NCBI GenBank assembly: GCA_013397455.1
Contig: VYZB01000332.1
Span: 534,210 to 598,209, forward strand
Direction: 5' to 3'
Length of the DNA stretch: 64,000 nt
Source: Crotophaga sulcirostris
Lineage: Eukaryota; Chordata; Aves; Cuculiformes; Crotophagidae
Shown here: positions 13,401-28,400 of the stretch, one piece after another
How the letters are laid out: every line of letters starts with the position of its first letter
Numbering within the stretch: position 1 is the stretch's first letter
The notes under the pieces: generated by a model
Told to the model about the DNA's origin: nothing
Databases searched by the model: none
Seen by the model: only the letters and a program-made list of their open reading frames with translations
Position numbers and translations under genes: made by a program

Positions 13401-16400
13401 TGGAGCAATTACTTGTGGGAGCATTGGAAAGAGGGGGAAGATCCTTGCAGAGCAGGAGTGTGTGGAGGATGTGGACGCTGAGCTGGATGGGGCTCTGAAG
13501 GCTGATGAGCTCAGATGAGCTAAGACGAGAACAATTTAAAACTCAAAAAATTTTGCTGGAATAAGAACTAGGATTTGGAACTCAAAAGCAAAGAGGTCAG
13601 AAGGGATAGATCATAAAGGTGTGCATAGAAGTCCACGTACTCCCATATTTGCAGGGATGTCTTTGGTTATCATTAATACAGTAATTTTGTGTTGTAGAAA
13701 AGCTGGATTGACTACCTGGCTATCAAAAATGTGTTCTCCAGCTCCTCAGAGGCTTCCTGGCTGCTTGCTGCTTTTCCTGGCAGTTTCGGAGACTTCTAGC
13801 ACTGTGCCACAACTCTGTGGTTTTCCTTTCTCTCCTAAACAGGTTCAGTAGCTCCCTAAGGAGAGGAACAGTCTCACCCCAGGGGCTTCCTATCTCCATC
13901 CCATATTTTTCAACACAATTATGAGTAGAAGAATATTAGTGAGAGAGGGGGCTGGAGGAGTAGTTGGAGGTGATGCCTGTAGGGTTAGATGGGTCTGCTG
14001 GAGGCATCTTCAAGGCTAAACTTCTGTTCATGTCCCGGCAGCTGCACTGGAGGGGTGAAGTATGCTTTTCTTCTCAGGAGTTGCTGATGAGCAGCATTCT
14101 CAAGCAGTGGAAATGAGGCTTCTGGGAAACATTAAAAATAGCTCTTTTGCATTACACATCTCTATGTTGTAAAAAATGCCCTGGTGGGCATTAACTTTGG
14201 AATGAAGACAGGTAGGAAGGGATGCAGCAAGTAGTAACCCAGGAGCCCTTAGGAGGTGGTTGTATTTAGCTACCAGCCAGTAGCTCTAAGGGAAAGGTGT
14301 TACACCACTCTCATAGCTTTACTCAGTAGCACTGTTGATCTGACAGCCTGCATTTGTATGCCTGGAACTGATTTTTTTATCACAATGGCTTGTTTTCACA
14401 GCAGCTGTCATGAGTTGCATATGCAAATCATTTTGTTCATGTTAGTCTAATTGACATATACTTGATCTTAGGGTAGTGATGATCAGCAGCTGATGTGGCT
14501 ACCACGTAAGTTCTGCTTCTGCTGAGCTGTAGCAGCATTCAGGGCTGTGCTCTGCAGGTAGCTTGACCAGAACTTATCTCTGATGGCAGGGTGGCTTTAG
14601 TTTCTTTGCCATGCAGCTGTTGACTACTGCGCCCTCGACTGTACGCATAGATCTGTGTGGTGCTGGGCTGTTCACCACAGCACCAAGCTCTCCAGGTTTC
14701 AGCAGTGCATCAGAACTAGGAGCAATGGTAGGTGAAGGTGGGTATTGCAGCTTTCTTCACGTAGCTACACTTGAATTACACGTTGCAAGCTGTAAGTGTG
14801 TCCTGTTCTGAGATCAGTCTGCTTAGCAGAGCTAAAACAGGCTTTACCCATGCTTCAGCTGATGGGCACCATTTCAGATGCTTTTGTTATGATGCTCAGG
14901 GCTGCTGGGATCTGTCCTTAGCTTACCAGGAAGAACCATACCGTGCCCTGATTGTGTTATGGGTTGTTTCTCTTGCTCATGGGCACTGCAAAAGGTAGTG
15001 TGTCCCACGGTGGTTGGGTTTAGACTTGATGTTAGGAAGAAGTTCTTCACTGAAAGGGTGATTGGCCACTGGAATGCGCTGCCCAGGGAGGTGGTGGAGT
15101 CGCCGACCCTGGATGTGTTTAAGGGAAGACTGGATGAGGCACTGGATGTGTTTAAGGGAAGATTGGATGAGGCACTGAGTGCCATGGTTTAGGTGATGGG
15201 ATGGTGTTAGTGTTGGCTTATAGGTTGGACTTGATGATCTCAGAGGTCCCTTCCAACCTGGTGATACTGTGTGTACTGTGTGTGATGGAATTGGGATTGA
15301 AGACTTCCTCTGGATCAAGGGACCTGTGACTCACTAATCACATTTATAATACAGCTGCGGGTTTTTCCTAAGATGAAATTTTGACCAAGAATATTTTTAA
15401 GAAGCTTCAGCAAAGAAATGGGAGTCATTAATTATGACTGCATCACAGCAGATTTGTGTTCACACAGTGGGCTGTTCCTAGTGCTGCAAGCCTCTGCACT
15501 GAACTAACAGTTCTCCTCACCCAGTCTGTGGTGACTCCTCCACTGTTTCCCTTCCCCTGGCTCTGTCACACTCTGCTTCCAGTACCGATGATGGTGATGT
15601 CTTTGGGTCTATTCTAGGCTTCTAGAATAGTCTGAAAAAGCTGCCATCTGTTTCTGTCCCTTCTCAAATATTAACTTCATGAGGCTCTTGAAACTACTTT
15701 GATTGCAGAGGGCTTTGATGTGTATGTGAAGTGTCAAGAGACTGGAGACTGTTCCTTCTAATGCACCTGTTAATGCAGTGTGTCTCCAGGTGAGCCCATT
15801 TTCCCTCCTCCCATTGGAAGTGGTGGTGCTGGATATGCAGTGCTGCATGAAGAGGGAACTCCCCAGTTCAGCAGACTTTGCTGAACTACTTGGAAACTGA
15901 GGAAACTATTCCTTTTAAAGAAACAGTTGCTTCTCTCCCCACCACAGTATTCATCCAAGGCAAAACGTTGTTGTGCGTTCTTGCTTCATAACCCTAAAGT
16001 TCCATGCAGTGGTGACAACTGCATCCAGGCAGCTCACGTGCCCGTGTGCTAAAGCAACTTTCTTACGGGATAGGCAGGGTAAGGAGCTCTCTTGTTGAGG
16101 CTCCATTTCAAATTATGCTTGTCAGTAGGTAATGGAAGCTGTAGGTGTGCTTTACACTGTTTGTTTAGACACTCTGCATTAGTTTGGCTTTGCTGTTTGA
16201 ATTATTCCTTTTTTTTTAAAAAAGGGTGCTTTACTAGGTGGGCTGAAACCTCCAGTTTCAGATATTTCAGCCCACTTACTCAAGATAATACTTGCGTTGT
16301 GGAGACTTGACAGGGCATTGAGCATTGGCATGGAGGAGGAAAGTTGGCAAACTCAGCTTCTCGGAGACCCTGAACAAAACGTAGAAGGCGTAGGCAGGAG

Positions 16401-19400
16401 ACTGCTCAGCAGGATCGAGAACATTCAGCTTTGCAGCTTCAGGAATCATAGAATGGTTTGGGTTGGAAGGGACCTTAAAGATCACCCAGTTCCAACCCCC
16501 TGCCATGGGCAGGGACACCTTCCACTGGATCAGGTTATTCCAAGCCCCATCCAACCTGGCTTTGAACACCTCCAGGAATGAGGCAACCACGACTTCTCTG
16601 GACAACCTGTGCCAGTGCCTCACCACCCTCACAGGGAAAAAATTCCTTCCTAATATGTAATCTAAATCTCCCCTCTTCCAGTTTAAAACCATTCCCCTTC
16701 ATCCTAATCCCTGTGCTCCCTGATGAAGAGCTCCTCCCAAGCTTTCCTGTAGGTCCCCTTTCAGTACTGGAAGGCTGCAGTAAGGTCTTCCTGGAGCCTT
16801 CTCTTCTCCAGGCTGAACAAGCACAACTCTGTCAGCCTGTCCTTGAACAATTTAGAGTACAATGAACAGGTCACTGCAGTGTTAGCTATTTCCCTGCTTA
16901 TTGCTGCAGTGAAAGATAACCCTTCTTAGGACAGTTAGCATTTGGGAAAACCACCTCAGCTAGAGGACAACACAAACTTTACTCAATACATCGGTTCTTT
17001 CCAGTAATCGTGTCTTGAGTGCAACGCTAGGGCCAAAGTGAATCTCTGAAGCTGGGTTTGTGTGCTCTGCTTGGTGCGGGTAATGCTCGGTAGTCCGTTG
17101 TTCCTGCAGGAGCTGTGACTCTGTTTGCTTTTGTAGTTGCATAATACAAACACTGAGTAAGATTCCTCAGCTCACAGAGTGCTGGCATTTCATGAATCCG
17201 AGGAAGAGAAGCCACGCTCCTTGCTTTCAGGGACTGGATGTACCTCCTGACTGCTGAGTAGGTAGGCTGGTAGAAGCGTGGTGAGCTTCTAGCTAAGTTC
17301 TCTTGTGTAGGTTTAGTCTAAGCAGAAGTTAAGCTGTATGTGGTTTAGCCCTCAGAATTTTTCAATCCAGATCACATATCTGATGGTATTTACATTTAGG
17401 AAATTGACTTTGCTGAACTACTTGGAAACTGAGGAAACTATCCTATAATAAGTTCAAATGTAGCTTTGATGCTAATTGTATTTAAGTGTCTTGTGTTACC
17501 ACAAATGACTGCTGCCTGGAAGTCTCATAGAAGGAAAGAGTAAAAAAGGGTTTTTTACATGCATTTCAAAGGAGGTGAAGGAGAAAATGCTGTATCCAGT
17601 GTGAGAATCTTCTGAAAGTTGAAATATTGAAGTGAATTTCTGAGTGGTTTTGTCTGTAACATGGTAGTTATGAGAACTGCCACTTGATGTAGTTTTAACT
17701 TCAGTTATTTTTAAAAACTTTATTTTTCTTAGTGCCTTGGCTGGCGATGGCATAGATGAGTGACTTCTGATCCTTTCCTTGTTTATAATTCTGAAATGTG
17801 TATGTATTTTTTATTCTAGCTTTTACAAAACTGATCACAGTAAATGGCCAAGAATATCACCTTCAGCTGGTTGACACTGCTGGCCAAGTAAGTTATCTTT
17901 CTTTGAATCTTTCTTCAGAATTAAGACAAGTACTCATAAGCTTGTAGAGCTAAGTTGGTAGCAACTATGTGCTCAAAGCTGAAGTTTAACTTAAATGATT
18001 CTGCCTTTTCATTTAATCACCAGTGTTTCTATAGTGTTAATTTGGACAGTTTTGTTGGGTTTGGGTTTTGTTTGTTGTTTTTTTTTCTTCTGTCTATTGA
18101 ACATATTCCTTAAAAAGCAAAGAAGGAACTGCCTTAACTCTTAATATACCAAAAGTTCATAAGTAGCTTGCTTAGTATTTATGGACTAAGCAGATGGAAA
18201 ATGTCACTTCAATAAACCATGGAGGAGTTTTTCATGACTTTTTCCTATTTGTGTGCTCCAGCTATGCCACTGTGACTTTTATCCGTGAAAATAGTCACGG
18301 GGAGTAGAGAAACGTGCATATGGGTAGTACTTATCAGGCTACCAATAAACTACTGCAGTTTGTTTACATCTTTAAGTAGGTGATGATTCATGCATGCTTC
18401 TGAGCCTTCACATAATGACTGGAGCACAGGAGGAGGCAGTGAACATGTGTCCTGTAGCGTGGTCAGCAGCTTTGTGAAGTACAGGTGCTCATTACATAGT
18501 GCTGCTTGGCTGAACTGGCAGCACACATTCCATGCACAGGAGTGCTCTGCCTTTGAAAGACTTCGTTAGGGGAAAAAAAACAGAGCAGGGACTGTTAAAC
18601 CCTTGTATTTTTATCCTGAACTTTTTATTTCTTATGTGTTCCTACTTTCCATGAGTTCTGATATCATGCCTTTGGGTTTTTCCAAATTATGAGTAGTGTT
18701 AAACAGTCTTAGTGTTGTAAAATTTGCTGCCAATGCTTAAGACTTTAAAGCTGCAGGACACTTGCTCATAGCTGGGACACTATTCAGAAGAGTTGTAACC
18801 TTCTAGGTATGTTTGGTCGCTTTCTTTGAAGAGAACTGCATGACTTAAGAATAACCATGCTGTATTTATATGGTGTGAGTTTGTGGTGCTAATCAGCAGC
18901 ACTATATCCACTTACAATCTGTCAGAGGTGTCTGAAGTGATTAAAAATACAATACTGGTGGCACGTGCTGCAGCAAGAATGTTTGGAATATTCTGCAGAG
19001 GAGAGCAGGGCTGAGGTGGGCAGGCTGTGAAGTGCGAGCAGCAGAACAACCTCCTTAGGTTTCACTCTGTGCCCATATAAGCATGCACCTCAAAATTGTA
19101 GCAGAGTGACCAAAGTCAATTTTCTCTTTGGGGAAGAAATTGCCTCCTGGGAAGGCAGTCTGACTTCACCAGTAACATACCTCTGTTGCTGAGGTTTATT
19201 TTCAGGGTTGATTTAATGTTATACAGTATTATAAAACCAAAATAACTTCTTTCCCAGCCTGTGGTTATTTTCAGGTTTAATTCTTCCTATAAATGACTTG
19301 AACTTTTTGAGTTCTGGCTCATAGGGTTAGTGGGGGGAGATGATGCTGGTGTGGCTTGGACAGATTTCTTTCTCAAGTCTGTCTTGCTTAATGATCCATA

Positions 19401-22400
19401 GGGAGTCCTCATGTACAGTATCTAGCAAGGATTGCATTGTAGATTTGTTAGGTACTTTGAAAACTTGACTGTGACTTGAAAGGTTACAGCGACATTGTTT
19501 TATCACTTGGCAGAGTTCTTAATTTGACCCACAAGTTCCAGGAAGCATAGCAGCTTTTCTTCCTTCTCTTAACCAACTAAAAATGAAGTAATGAATTAGA
19601 AACAGTGGAAGTTACAGCACTTATTTTTCTTGGTACTCCTCTCCTGTCCTGTGCCTCTCGACCTTTCATGGTTGTCTGTTCAGGTTTGTGTATTCAGTTA
19701 AACAGGAGTCGTGGTACAAAATCACAGAGGAGGAGTACAAAAGGAAATCTTGCCTAACACCAAATTCAAGCTGGGGCAATCCTGAAAAATTCTGGGTAAA
19801 GTCAAACAACAACCGAGTTGCACTTTCACCTGTTTTACACTCAGACTAGCTCACATCCCTTCTGTATTGACTTAGGGATTACGCAGCCAACTGAAGTGGC
19901 AGTTTGGCATTGCAGTGAAGATGGGAGAGGGCTGCCCTCAGCATGTGGCAGTAAAGGCAAATAAGGGCATCTTTTGTCAACTGTTATTCTTTCAGACTTT
20001 TTTGGCTGAATCTGTGAAGTTGATTTATGAAGGGTTTTTCCTCCTTTGCCAGTTAAGGAAGTTCGATTCCTTTTGGCTGCCTAGACTTAAGCTCCATGAT
20101 TGCATTGCTCCATCTGTTCAGTCATGACAATGTACAGGGAGGTTATGTGATCTTAAGCTAAAATTAACATCTTAGGAAGCATAGCTTAAAAAATTTGAGA
20201 ACTTTTACATTAAGAAGTATGGATCTTTTCAAAACGTCAGTGTTTCCTGGGAACATCTGGTAGAACAGTTTAGATTTTTAATATGAGATTCATAGCATTT
20301 GTGTTGCATTTCCTGCAATGTGTCAGTCTGTTTCATTTACCAATTGGGTCAGTCCCTTTTCTACAGGGGCAGTAAAACCAGTGATTATGTTTCTTCTTGG
20401 GTTTTGGTTTTAATTAAGCAATTCTCATATAATGTAAACTTCTAGTTGTCATAAAGCAACTAATAACTATTTCTTGCATCTACAGTTGAATAGCATTATT
20501 TAGTTGGTAAGCTTCTTTTTACTTCCTGACAGACCCCTTAGGTAATTTAGATGTGATCAGTGTCATTTGAAATAATGAACTGCTAAATCCTGTCCTCAGC
20601 TGTTGAAATTAGGAATTTGAAATGTATCTCTAGCAAGATAAGAGAAGTAATTGCTAATTAGTGGCAGGACAGAGTGGATGTTTTGTATTAATACAAACTG
20701 ATAATTAAGCAGGATAAGAGGATTGGGAATAGCTTCAGTTGATCCATAGTCTTAGAGGGAATAAACCAAAAAAGCTGTAGATTAAACTTCCTAGTACACA
20801 GACTGACTCAGCTTTCTCTTAATTTGGAAAAGATTCCACATCTGGCATGGTGAAAGAAAACTTAATTCTGAAAGTAATATCTATACAAAATACTCCTGCA
20901 CCTCACATCTTACAAATGCACCAATTTATCTGCTGGTAATCTGCTAACATCAAGTTATGAATTGTGGGAGTAAGAAATTTTAAATGCAATATTCCTTCTA
21001 CAGGATGAATACTCCATATTTCCTCAGACGTACTCCATAGACATCAATGGCTACATTCTTGTTTATTCAGTCACGTCAATAAAAAGGTAATAAAATCTGT
21101 TTTGTGTTTCTTGTTCAGGTATCAACCAGATATATGTTCAGGATTCAGCTCTTGCCTATGCTGTTTTCTTCACATGAGTTTAATTAGTTTAATCTCTCTT
21201 TCCCTTAGAAGTAAAAAGGAAATAATAATTGATGGGTTTTCAGAAATTTCCCCTCAACTCCAAATATCACAGACACTTTTCAGACTGATACAGAAAGTTT
21301 TATGTAAAAAATGAGAAGACAGTGCTGAGCTACATTGTTTTGAGGTGTAAGTAAAAGTGCACAGAATAATTTCAGGAATAAGTGGAGTTCTTTGCTCTGG
21401 CGTCAGATACAAAAGTGGACTTAAATATGAACTGAAAGGGCACTGTTCATTTATGTGAAGAACCCAGTTAGTTGCTAGATCAGTCCCTTGGCCTTGGAGC
21501 TTTTTACAGTACTGAGATTTCTTTGACTTCTTAGATTGTTCTGGTTAACAATCAGAAACTTTCATATAAATAGCAATATATCAATATATGACTGTAGGCT
21601 TACTCTTACCATGCTGCATCAATTACATTATTTGAAAAATTTCCCAGAGTATGTAATTTTTCCTCACTATGGGCTGCAGTCCATTCTGACGTGAAGACAG
21701 AGTCTGTCGTAGATGGAGTCATTGACTTGCGAGAAGCATCTCAGCCTTCGTAAGGTTTTGTCATCTTCCATTATCTTATCTCTGCCAGCCGGTTGTCTTA
21801 ATTTGTTTAAAAGTTGGTTATACCTGAATAGATGTTAACTTTCTAGTCTTGTACAGCATCTTTGTTACAACAGCCAAAATAATCATATTTTATCAATTTT
21901 TGTTTGAGTAAACTGATTAAGACCTTAGGCCTTTTGCTCTCTTTGAGTAGAAGGGGAGCATCAACTTCCCTTTTGCTTGCAAGGAAGCTGGTCAGGTTTG
22001 TACACGTGCTGAAGCGTTTCATGTCTCTTCCTCTGAAGCAGACAAAACCATCTCGAGTGCTCTTTAGCAGACCATCATAAAATGCAGGTAAAGCAACTTG
22101 CCTGTTGGCTTTTGTGCTTCTCAAAGAAGGGAGACAGTCCAGACATAAATTTCCATAGCTTGCAAGGTCTTTATTGTTTAACAGGCTTTGGCAGTCCTTC
22201 ATTCTCGGTTTTCCTCTTCAGTTCCGAAGTAGTGAAGGGCAAGCACTTATGTTCTGGAGGAGATGGCAACAGATGTTAAGCTTTCATGAGATACTGAGCT
22301 ACCTAACTCCTTTTTTAAATCAGAGCTTCATTGTTAGTGATGAAGAACTTCTGTGAAATAGGAGTTACTATTCTCAGCCTTAAGTAGGCAGCCCTCCGCT

Positions 22401-25400
22401 TCTAAAGTGGAGAGAAAAATGTTCACTGATAAATGGTACTGTGAGGACAAAAATGTCTTTGACAAAATCAACACAGATCCTTGGAGGTTTCTGCAGCTTG
22501 TGCAGTTCCCTGGTTGGCAGCTAAAGGACATGTTCTTCAGTTACTCCAGTTGTTGCTTCATGGTGCCTTGAGTTTAGGAGCCCAGATAAAGAAATGAAAA
22601 CCTGCTTTCTGTGGTAGCATTCAAGCAGTTAAAATAGAAACCAAATTATGGTGAAAATCCTAACAGAGCAAGGTATGTTAAGACTGTAAGCAGAGAGTAT
22701 TTTCCTCAGTACTTTGGTCTTGAACTGTTTATTCCAAGTGTTTTGTTTCATCCTTTAAATTTCAAAGTATCAATGATGCTGTCTCGGTCAGCTCCTTGTG
22801 TTCTGCACAGCGTTAGGCAGTAGGAAAGCTCTTCCACAAAACTCTGGTAGCTTAGATGACTTCCCAGGCAATCAGATTACTGTCCCCATCTGTCTTGACC
22901 TCTGTCAAAGTGTGTTTATTGATCTGAGTATTGATCCAGCAGGGATGGGACTTTGACAGCAAACTTAGTAGAACGCCTTTTTAAAATTGTCACTTCCTGC
23001 TAACCTGCAGTGGGAAGTTTAAAAGGGACTTGAGTAGAAGCTAATGCCCTACATTTTTCATATTCCCAGGCTCTCGGCAGAGAGGTTACTGGAAGGTTTT
23101 TGCTCTAGTTCGGCTTAATTAAATTCCTATTTTCTGTCTTGCTGTGTTCCGTGATTTTGTGTAACACATTTATCTGACAGCTAGTGATTTTTTTGGTTGC
23201 ATTGCACACATTCAGCTATTTGCTGTAATTTTATTTGCTTGTCACAATTGGAAGGGACCTCTTATGGTATCCAAATCTTTGCTGTTTCATGACTTGATTT
23301 GATGATGCTGGTTTTGGATGGGTCAGTATCTGTCTTAAACTCTGCCTCTGCTCCTTTTAGCCTTATTAATTTGGAAAGCTTTCTAGGACATTAAACTGAT
23401 CTGATCAAGCCAATTTTATTCTTGGCAGTTCTTAGCAACTTGTTTCTGTGTCAGAATTGTGTTTGAGTTCAAATAGCACTTCTCTTCTGGTTCCCACCTT
23501 GATCTATTAACAAAGACCAGCTGTTCATTCTTAGTCCTTTTACTAAAAATGGAGCTCGTGAACTGTGCTAGGTAAGCAGGTACATAGAATTAAGAAATGA
23601 AGAGCCCGAGTTGAACAAGAACACTTTACAGCATTGTGCACTGGAACCTCAGGTGAGGACTCACTGGGGTCCAGTGCCGTGGCATGGCTTTTTCTAGCAG
23701 TGGAAAGGAAACAGTGATTGTATTGTATTAGTGATTCAGTTATCCTGTGGCTAGTACACTAGATCTTTCCTGTTGCTTCAGACTGAGAAACAGTTTTGTG
23801 GTCTCTAGCAGAATTTGTTTTGTAGTATTTTTATTCCTCTTTCAGTTTGCAGGGTCACCTAGTTCTGTATGTAGCAATGCCTCTGAAACTTGCCACGACC
23901 AAGCGCCATTCGGCTCTTACTTTTTAAATAAAGTCCAAGACAAGTTCTGAAGTCCAGAATTCCCCTAATACCTTTTCAGCATAAGCTCTTTGTAATCCTG
24001 AAGTCCTTTAATTGATTCCACATTTTAATGTGGTCTGTAGTACCGTACTTGAGTTACTAACAGTAAGTTGTGCCAGACTGCGTCATGCTTCTGTTTGCAA
24101 AGAACTCATTTTCTTGATAGGATATACTAAAACTATTAACTGAACATGGAGAAGTGTTCTACTCAGTCTTGAAATCATTGCTGAAGGCAGACAAGTTGAC
24201 CTACTTGACAGAAAAACCTTCTTAAATAAAGTAGCGTTTAATTGTTGCAGAAGTGAGAAGTTGTAATGATTCAAATAGCTTGAATAGTGGTTTTAGGCAC
24301 CAGTTCTTTGAGAGCTCCAAGCTGGAAGTGTGTTTGAGTGCTGCTCTGTTTTTAAGAGTTTCAGCTCTAATTGAAATGCTCTGCATGTAGCAAACAACCT
24401 TGGAAGCTGGAAGAGTTTTAGTCACTTTCTTGTTGTATAGTTACGTGTCTTGTGTGTGAACCTCTGCCTCTTTCTTAGAACAAATCCGAGTTGTGCACTT
24501 CACGTACCAGCATTTTTTCTGTACTGTACCTTGAGGAGCACAACTTCTGCTCTCCAACCCCGTTTATAGCTTGTTCTCAGAAGTACTATATGTCAAAAGC
24601 AGTGGATTTTGTTAGTGAGGGGTTTGGCTTCTTGGTATCTCACAGTACTGCTTCTTGTCTTCTGTCATCCAAGCTCTCATGTACATGGTAGGTGAACACA
24701 AGACAAGGATTTGAATAACCATTGTTTTGATACCATCTCACAGATCAGTTTAATCACTTGCCATACAAAATTAGAAGTTAGGCTTCTTTTGGCTTTCACA
24801 CAAAGGAAACTGAAGAATTCTCTATGAATTAAGTGTTCTTAGAATAATAATGTGTTCTTTTAAGACAGAGTGTGCTTAACTAAATTTTTTTTTTAAACTA
24901 CTTTAATTTGACATGTTCATCCAGGGTTGTTGGGCTCTAGCAGTTAAATGTCCCACTGCAGGTACAAACCAGATGGGAGGTGGGAGGGGCTTTTAGTGAT
25001 CCTGTTAGATGCATCAATCCTGGGTATTGTTATTTATTTCTGTAAGTATCATAACTGGGGTGACTGTAATGGTAGGCATAGTTGAGCCTGGTGCTTCTGG
25101 GGCTGTTTTGTCTGTTGTAACCAAATCGGTAAGATTTTCAGCATCTTTGTAGTTGTGCCACTATACATAGAGTAAGTTTCAAACACAACAACCTACATAT
25201 GCATTTAATTGCTTGTGTATTAGGTATTAAGGATAAACATTGGAGTGCATGTGTGACTTCATCCCTTTATTTTGCAGTTTTGAAGTGATAAAAGTTATCC
25301 ATGGCAAGTTATTGGATATGGTGGGAAAAGTCCAGTAAGTAGTGACACTTTCATCTCATTTCACTGCAGGCATGTTACTAGTACTTTGTTCAGTATACTA

Positions 25401-28400
25401 TAACTGTTCTGAAGTTCTGAACTTTCTTTCACAGAATACCCATTATGCTGGTTGGAAATAAAAAAGACCTGCATATGGAACGGTATGTGAACTCCAGTGT
25501 GTGCGGAACGCAAGGCAGCAGCCGGCATTCCTGTGGCTTCAGTGCTCTACTTTTGTTCTTGGCTTTCCATAACTAAAATCAAATTGTAGGTTAAAATAAG
25601 GTATTGGCAAAGGAATTGTGTCCAGAATGTGAACTGGGAACCATGAACTTCTGTTGTAATGTTGACTTTTGCCATAAGGTTCTAGGGGTGGCCATTTAAC
25701 ACGTCTCTTTTTTAAAACAAATACCAGAAGTGTATTTTTTCATAACTGTAAAATACCAGATTATATTATAGATTAAGAAAACAAAGCAATATTTTGGGAC
25801 AACTGCTCTTCTAGGTCACATAGCAGTTTTATCTGGCCCAGTAAACATAAACTTGTTTGACAGCAGCCAAAAGGAAATGCCCTGGATCAGACTTGACAAA
25901 ACATTCCTACTACATGCATTTATGTGTTTCAGTACTCTGAAGACTTTTCTATCTTATCAAATTCCAATTCTTTTGCAAGTTATGAAGAAACATACTTACT
26001 TTTATTTTTTTCTTCGGTCAGGGTGATCAGCTATGAAGAAGGGAAAGCTTTAGCAGAATCCTGGAATGCAGCTTTCTTGGAATCTTCTGCTAAAGAAAAT
26101 CAGGTAACAGATTTAAGATTGCTATTCAAATACAGTGAATGTAATGGAATTACTCATAGTTTCCTTAAATAAAGGAAGTTTAAAATATTTGCATGCACCC
26201 TACAGATATCTTGTGTAGATGGTTGGAAACAAAATGACTGTCTGCGTTCAGGTTTGTGTATACAAGTTTTTCCATGCAACTATAAATGGAAGGAGGAAGT
26301 GAAGAACTGACAGTTCAGCTTCACTGAACATAGCAGAACAGTTAGTGCCAAACTAAAACTCAGATCTGCGTGGCGTGTGGAACAGGGTCTGATCTGCTGC
26401 AGTTACCTCAAACAAGAGGTCACAGCAGTTGCAGAGCACTGAGGTGGTGTAAGGGGACAAACCTGGCATTTGAAGTTGCTAGGCAAGGCTCGGTGTCTCT
26501 GATGTGGGGAAGAATCATTTTATGCATCTATGAAAAACAAACTAAAACCAACAGAAAAGTGTTTAGAGTGCAGCAGAGGCTGTCAGATACTGCTGTGGTA
26601 TAGCTGAAGTGAAGTTACACAATCTGACCCAATGTAACCTGTACACCTGTACAAGTTGGTTTCCTATCACGGAAAGAAAGTGTTTAATTACATGTTAAAT
26701 AACATTACAGGTTAAATAACATCTTACTCTTGGTTGCTGTAACTGACTTTCTTAAAAATGCCTCCTAAACACGTTTTGTTATTTGAATTTGTTCCTGTGC
26801 CTGCTAATAATGGTTTGTCATTGATTTGACACCTTGCATACCTAAGGTACAAGAGCCTTTCAGTCTGAGGTTCAGATACTGGGTAGCTGCTGCTCGTTGG
26901 GGGGCGTGGTGTGATGTCTTTTTTCCTTCTTTTTTTTTCCTCTCCTTTCTATTTCTTTTTTTCTCTATAGAGCTCAACAGCCTTTTGCTTTTTTAAATTA
27001 TAGACATGTGATAAGGTCAGAAGGGGCTTGCCAGGCTAGTTTTAAACAAATGAGTCCTTATGCAGAAGAAACACTTATGTTGTCTCATATTTAACCTAGC
27101 ATATCATGTCCTTGGCCTCTGTGATAACATCAGCACCACCAAAAGGGCAATCCTATAGCTAGAACAGGACCTGTTTAAGCAGCATTTCTTCCCCTTTCCC
27201 CTGTCCCCAAAAACAAACAAAATTGCCTTTTTCTTATGTCTGTTGTAACTTCTAAAATTGCTGTCTTGTGTAAAGTTGGATTTTCCCTGGAAGAAAGACT
27301 TGGTTTTTTTCTCCAGATATGGAACACTTGCAGTTAGTTTATCAGTACTTCTGTTTCTGGCTGAGGCTTGCATTAACCTTGTCAAAATTGGGCATGATGA
27401 AAGCATGAAATTTCTCAATATCTTACTTGTAATGTTGGAGAGCTTCAAATGCATGCCCAAGGAAACTAAATAGACAGTGTGAAGAATAAACCTATTAAAA
27501 GCATCTGATTTTCCCCCTCCTCTTTTATTTTAAACTACTCTAAAGCTTCTGGATTAGGCAAAGTTCTTGGCTGTACTCTTTTTTTTTTTCTTTTGGCACA
27601 TGTTCACAATGTGTGACAATGCAGCAATTTGTATCTAGCAGAATGGCTTACTAATAATTTCTCTTAACTTTGTGTTGCTCTCGGTCAAAACAAAATTTGG
27701 TATATTTATGCAAAGAAGCCACAAGCTTTACATGATACTTGGCATGCCTTGCACCTTAAATTGCTGTGCTAACAAAGTTCCATTGGCTGCTGTCTATTTG
27801 TGTCTGTTGCATAGTCTCAGACTGTATTAAGTTATGCTGCCAGCTGAAGTTTATATAGCAAGCTTTGGGGCAATCAGTATGTCAGATATCCAAAGTTCTG
27901 TACAGTCCTGTACCAATTTCCCCCCAAAATCAGAAGCTGTATTCTTTCTTGCTGTCAAAGATGCTCTTAGCAAATCTTCCTTCCAGCAGGATCCTTCAGT
28001 GTAGCCATCGCAAGTCACTGTAAGTGCTGTCCCTCTGGAGTCAGATGCAGGTTGGTAGAAACAGGTGCTTGAACACAATTCCTCCCTCACACCTCTTACA
28101 AAGTATGCTTGCTAAATCCATTTGGCTTCAGAAGTTTGGGAGATCATATGTCACTTCTGAGGTGGGTGCCCACAGCATGTCACCATCTTTCAGGCGCTCT
28201 GTCATGCTTCTGTTGGAGGGTTGGGATGGATGGAAGAAAGTGTGAAGGAGCCCAAAATTGGGGCAACTGCCTTCATCTTCTCGCAAATGGTTGTGGAGGA
28301 ACGTTCACCTCTGAAGGGGTGGAAGGCAGAGCTTGGAGACCAAAGCGTGGAGTCGAGAGCTGTGTGGTGCTAGGGAGAACAGGAGACACCAGGCAGGTAG

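Larger units (their letters stand above)
10434..17819 (+). other. RHEB: RHEB intron 2
   Basis: 7.4-kb intron. It contains a sense CR1 tail (15.0-15.3 kb), an antisense CR1 fragment (16.44-16.86 kb) and two perfect 36-bp direct repeat copies at 15874-15909 and 17406-17441. Nothing else recognised. Confidence 0.85.

Noticed and set aside
16276..16692. 138-codon antisense ORF
   Set aside because: It is the decayed coding part of the antisense CR1 at 16.44-16.86 kb.
23240..23350. Possible old antisense CR1 (cacaattggaagggacctct)
   Set aside because: Only about 20 bp resemble the CR1 tail and the continuation does not match.
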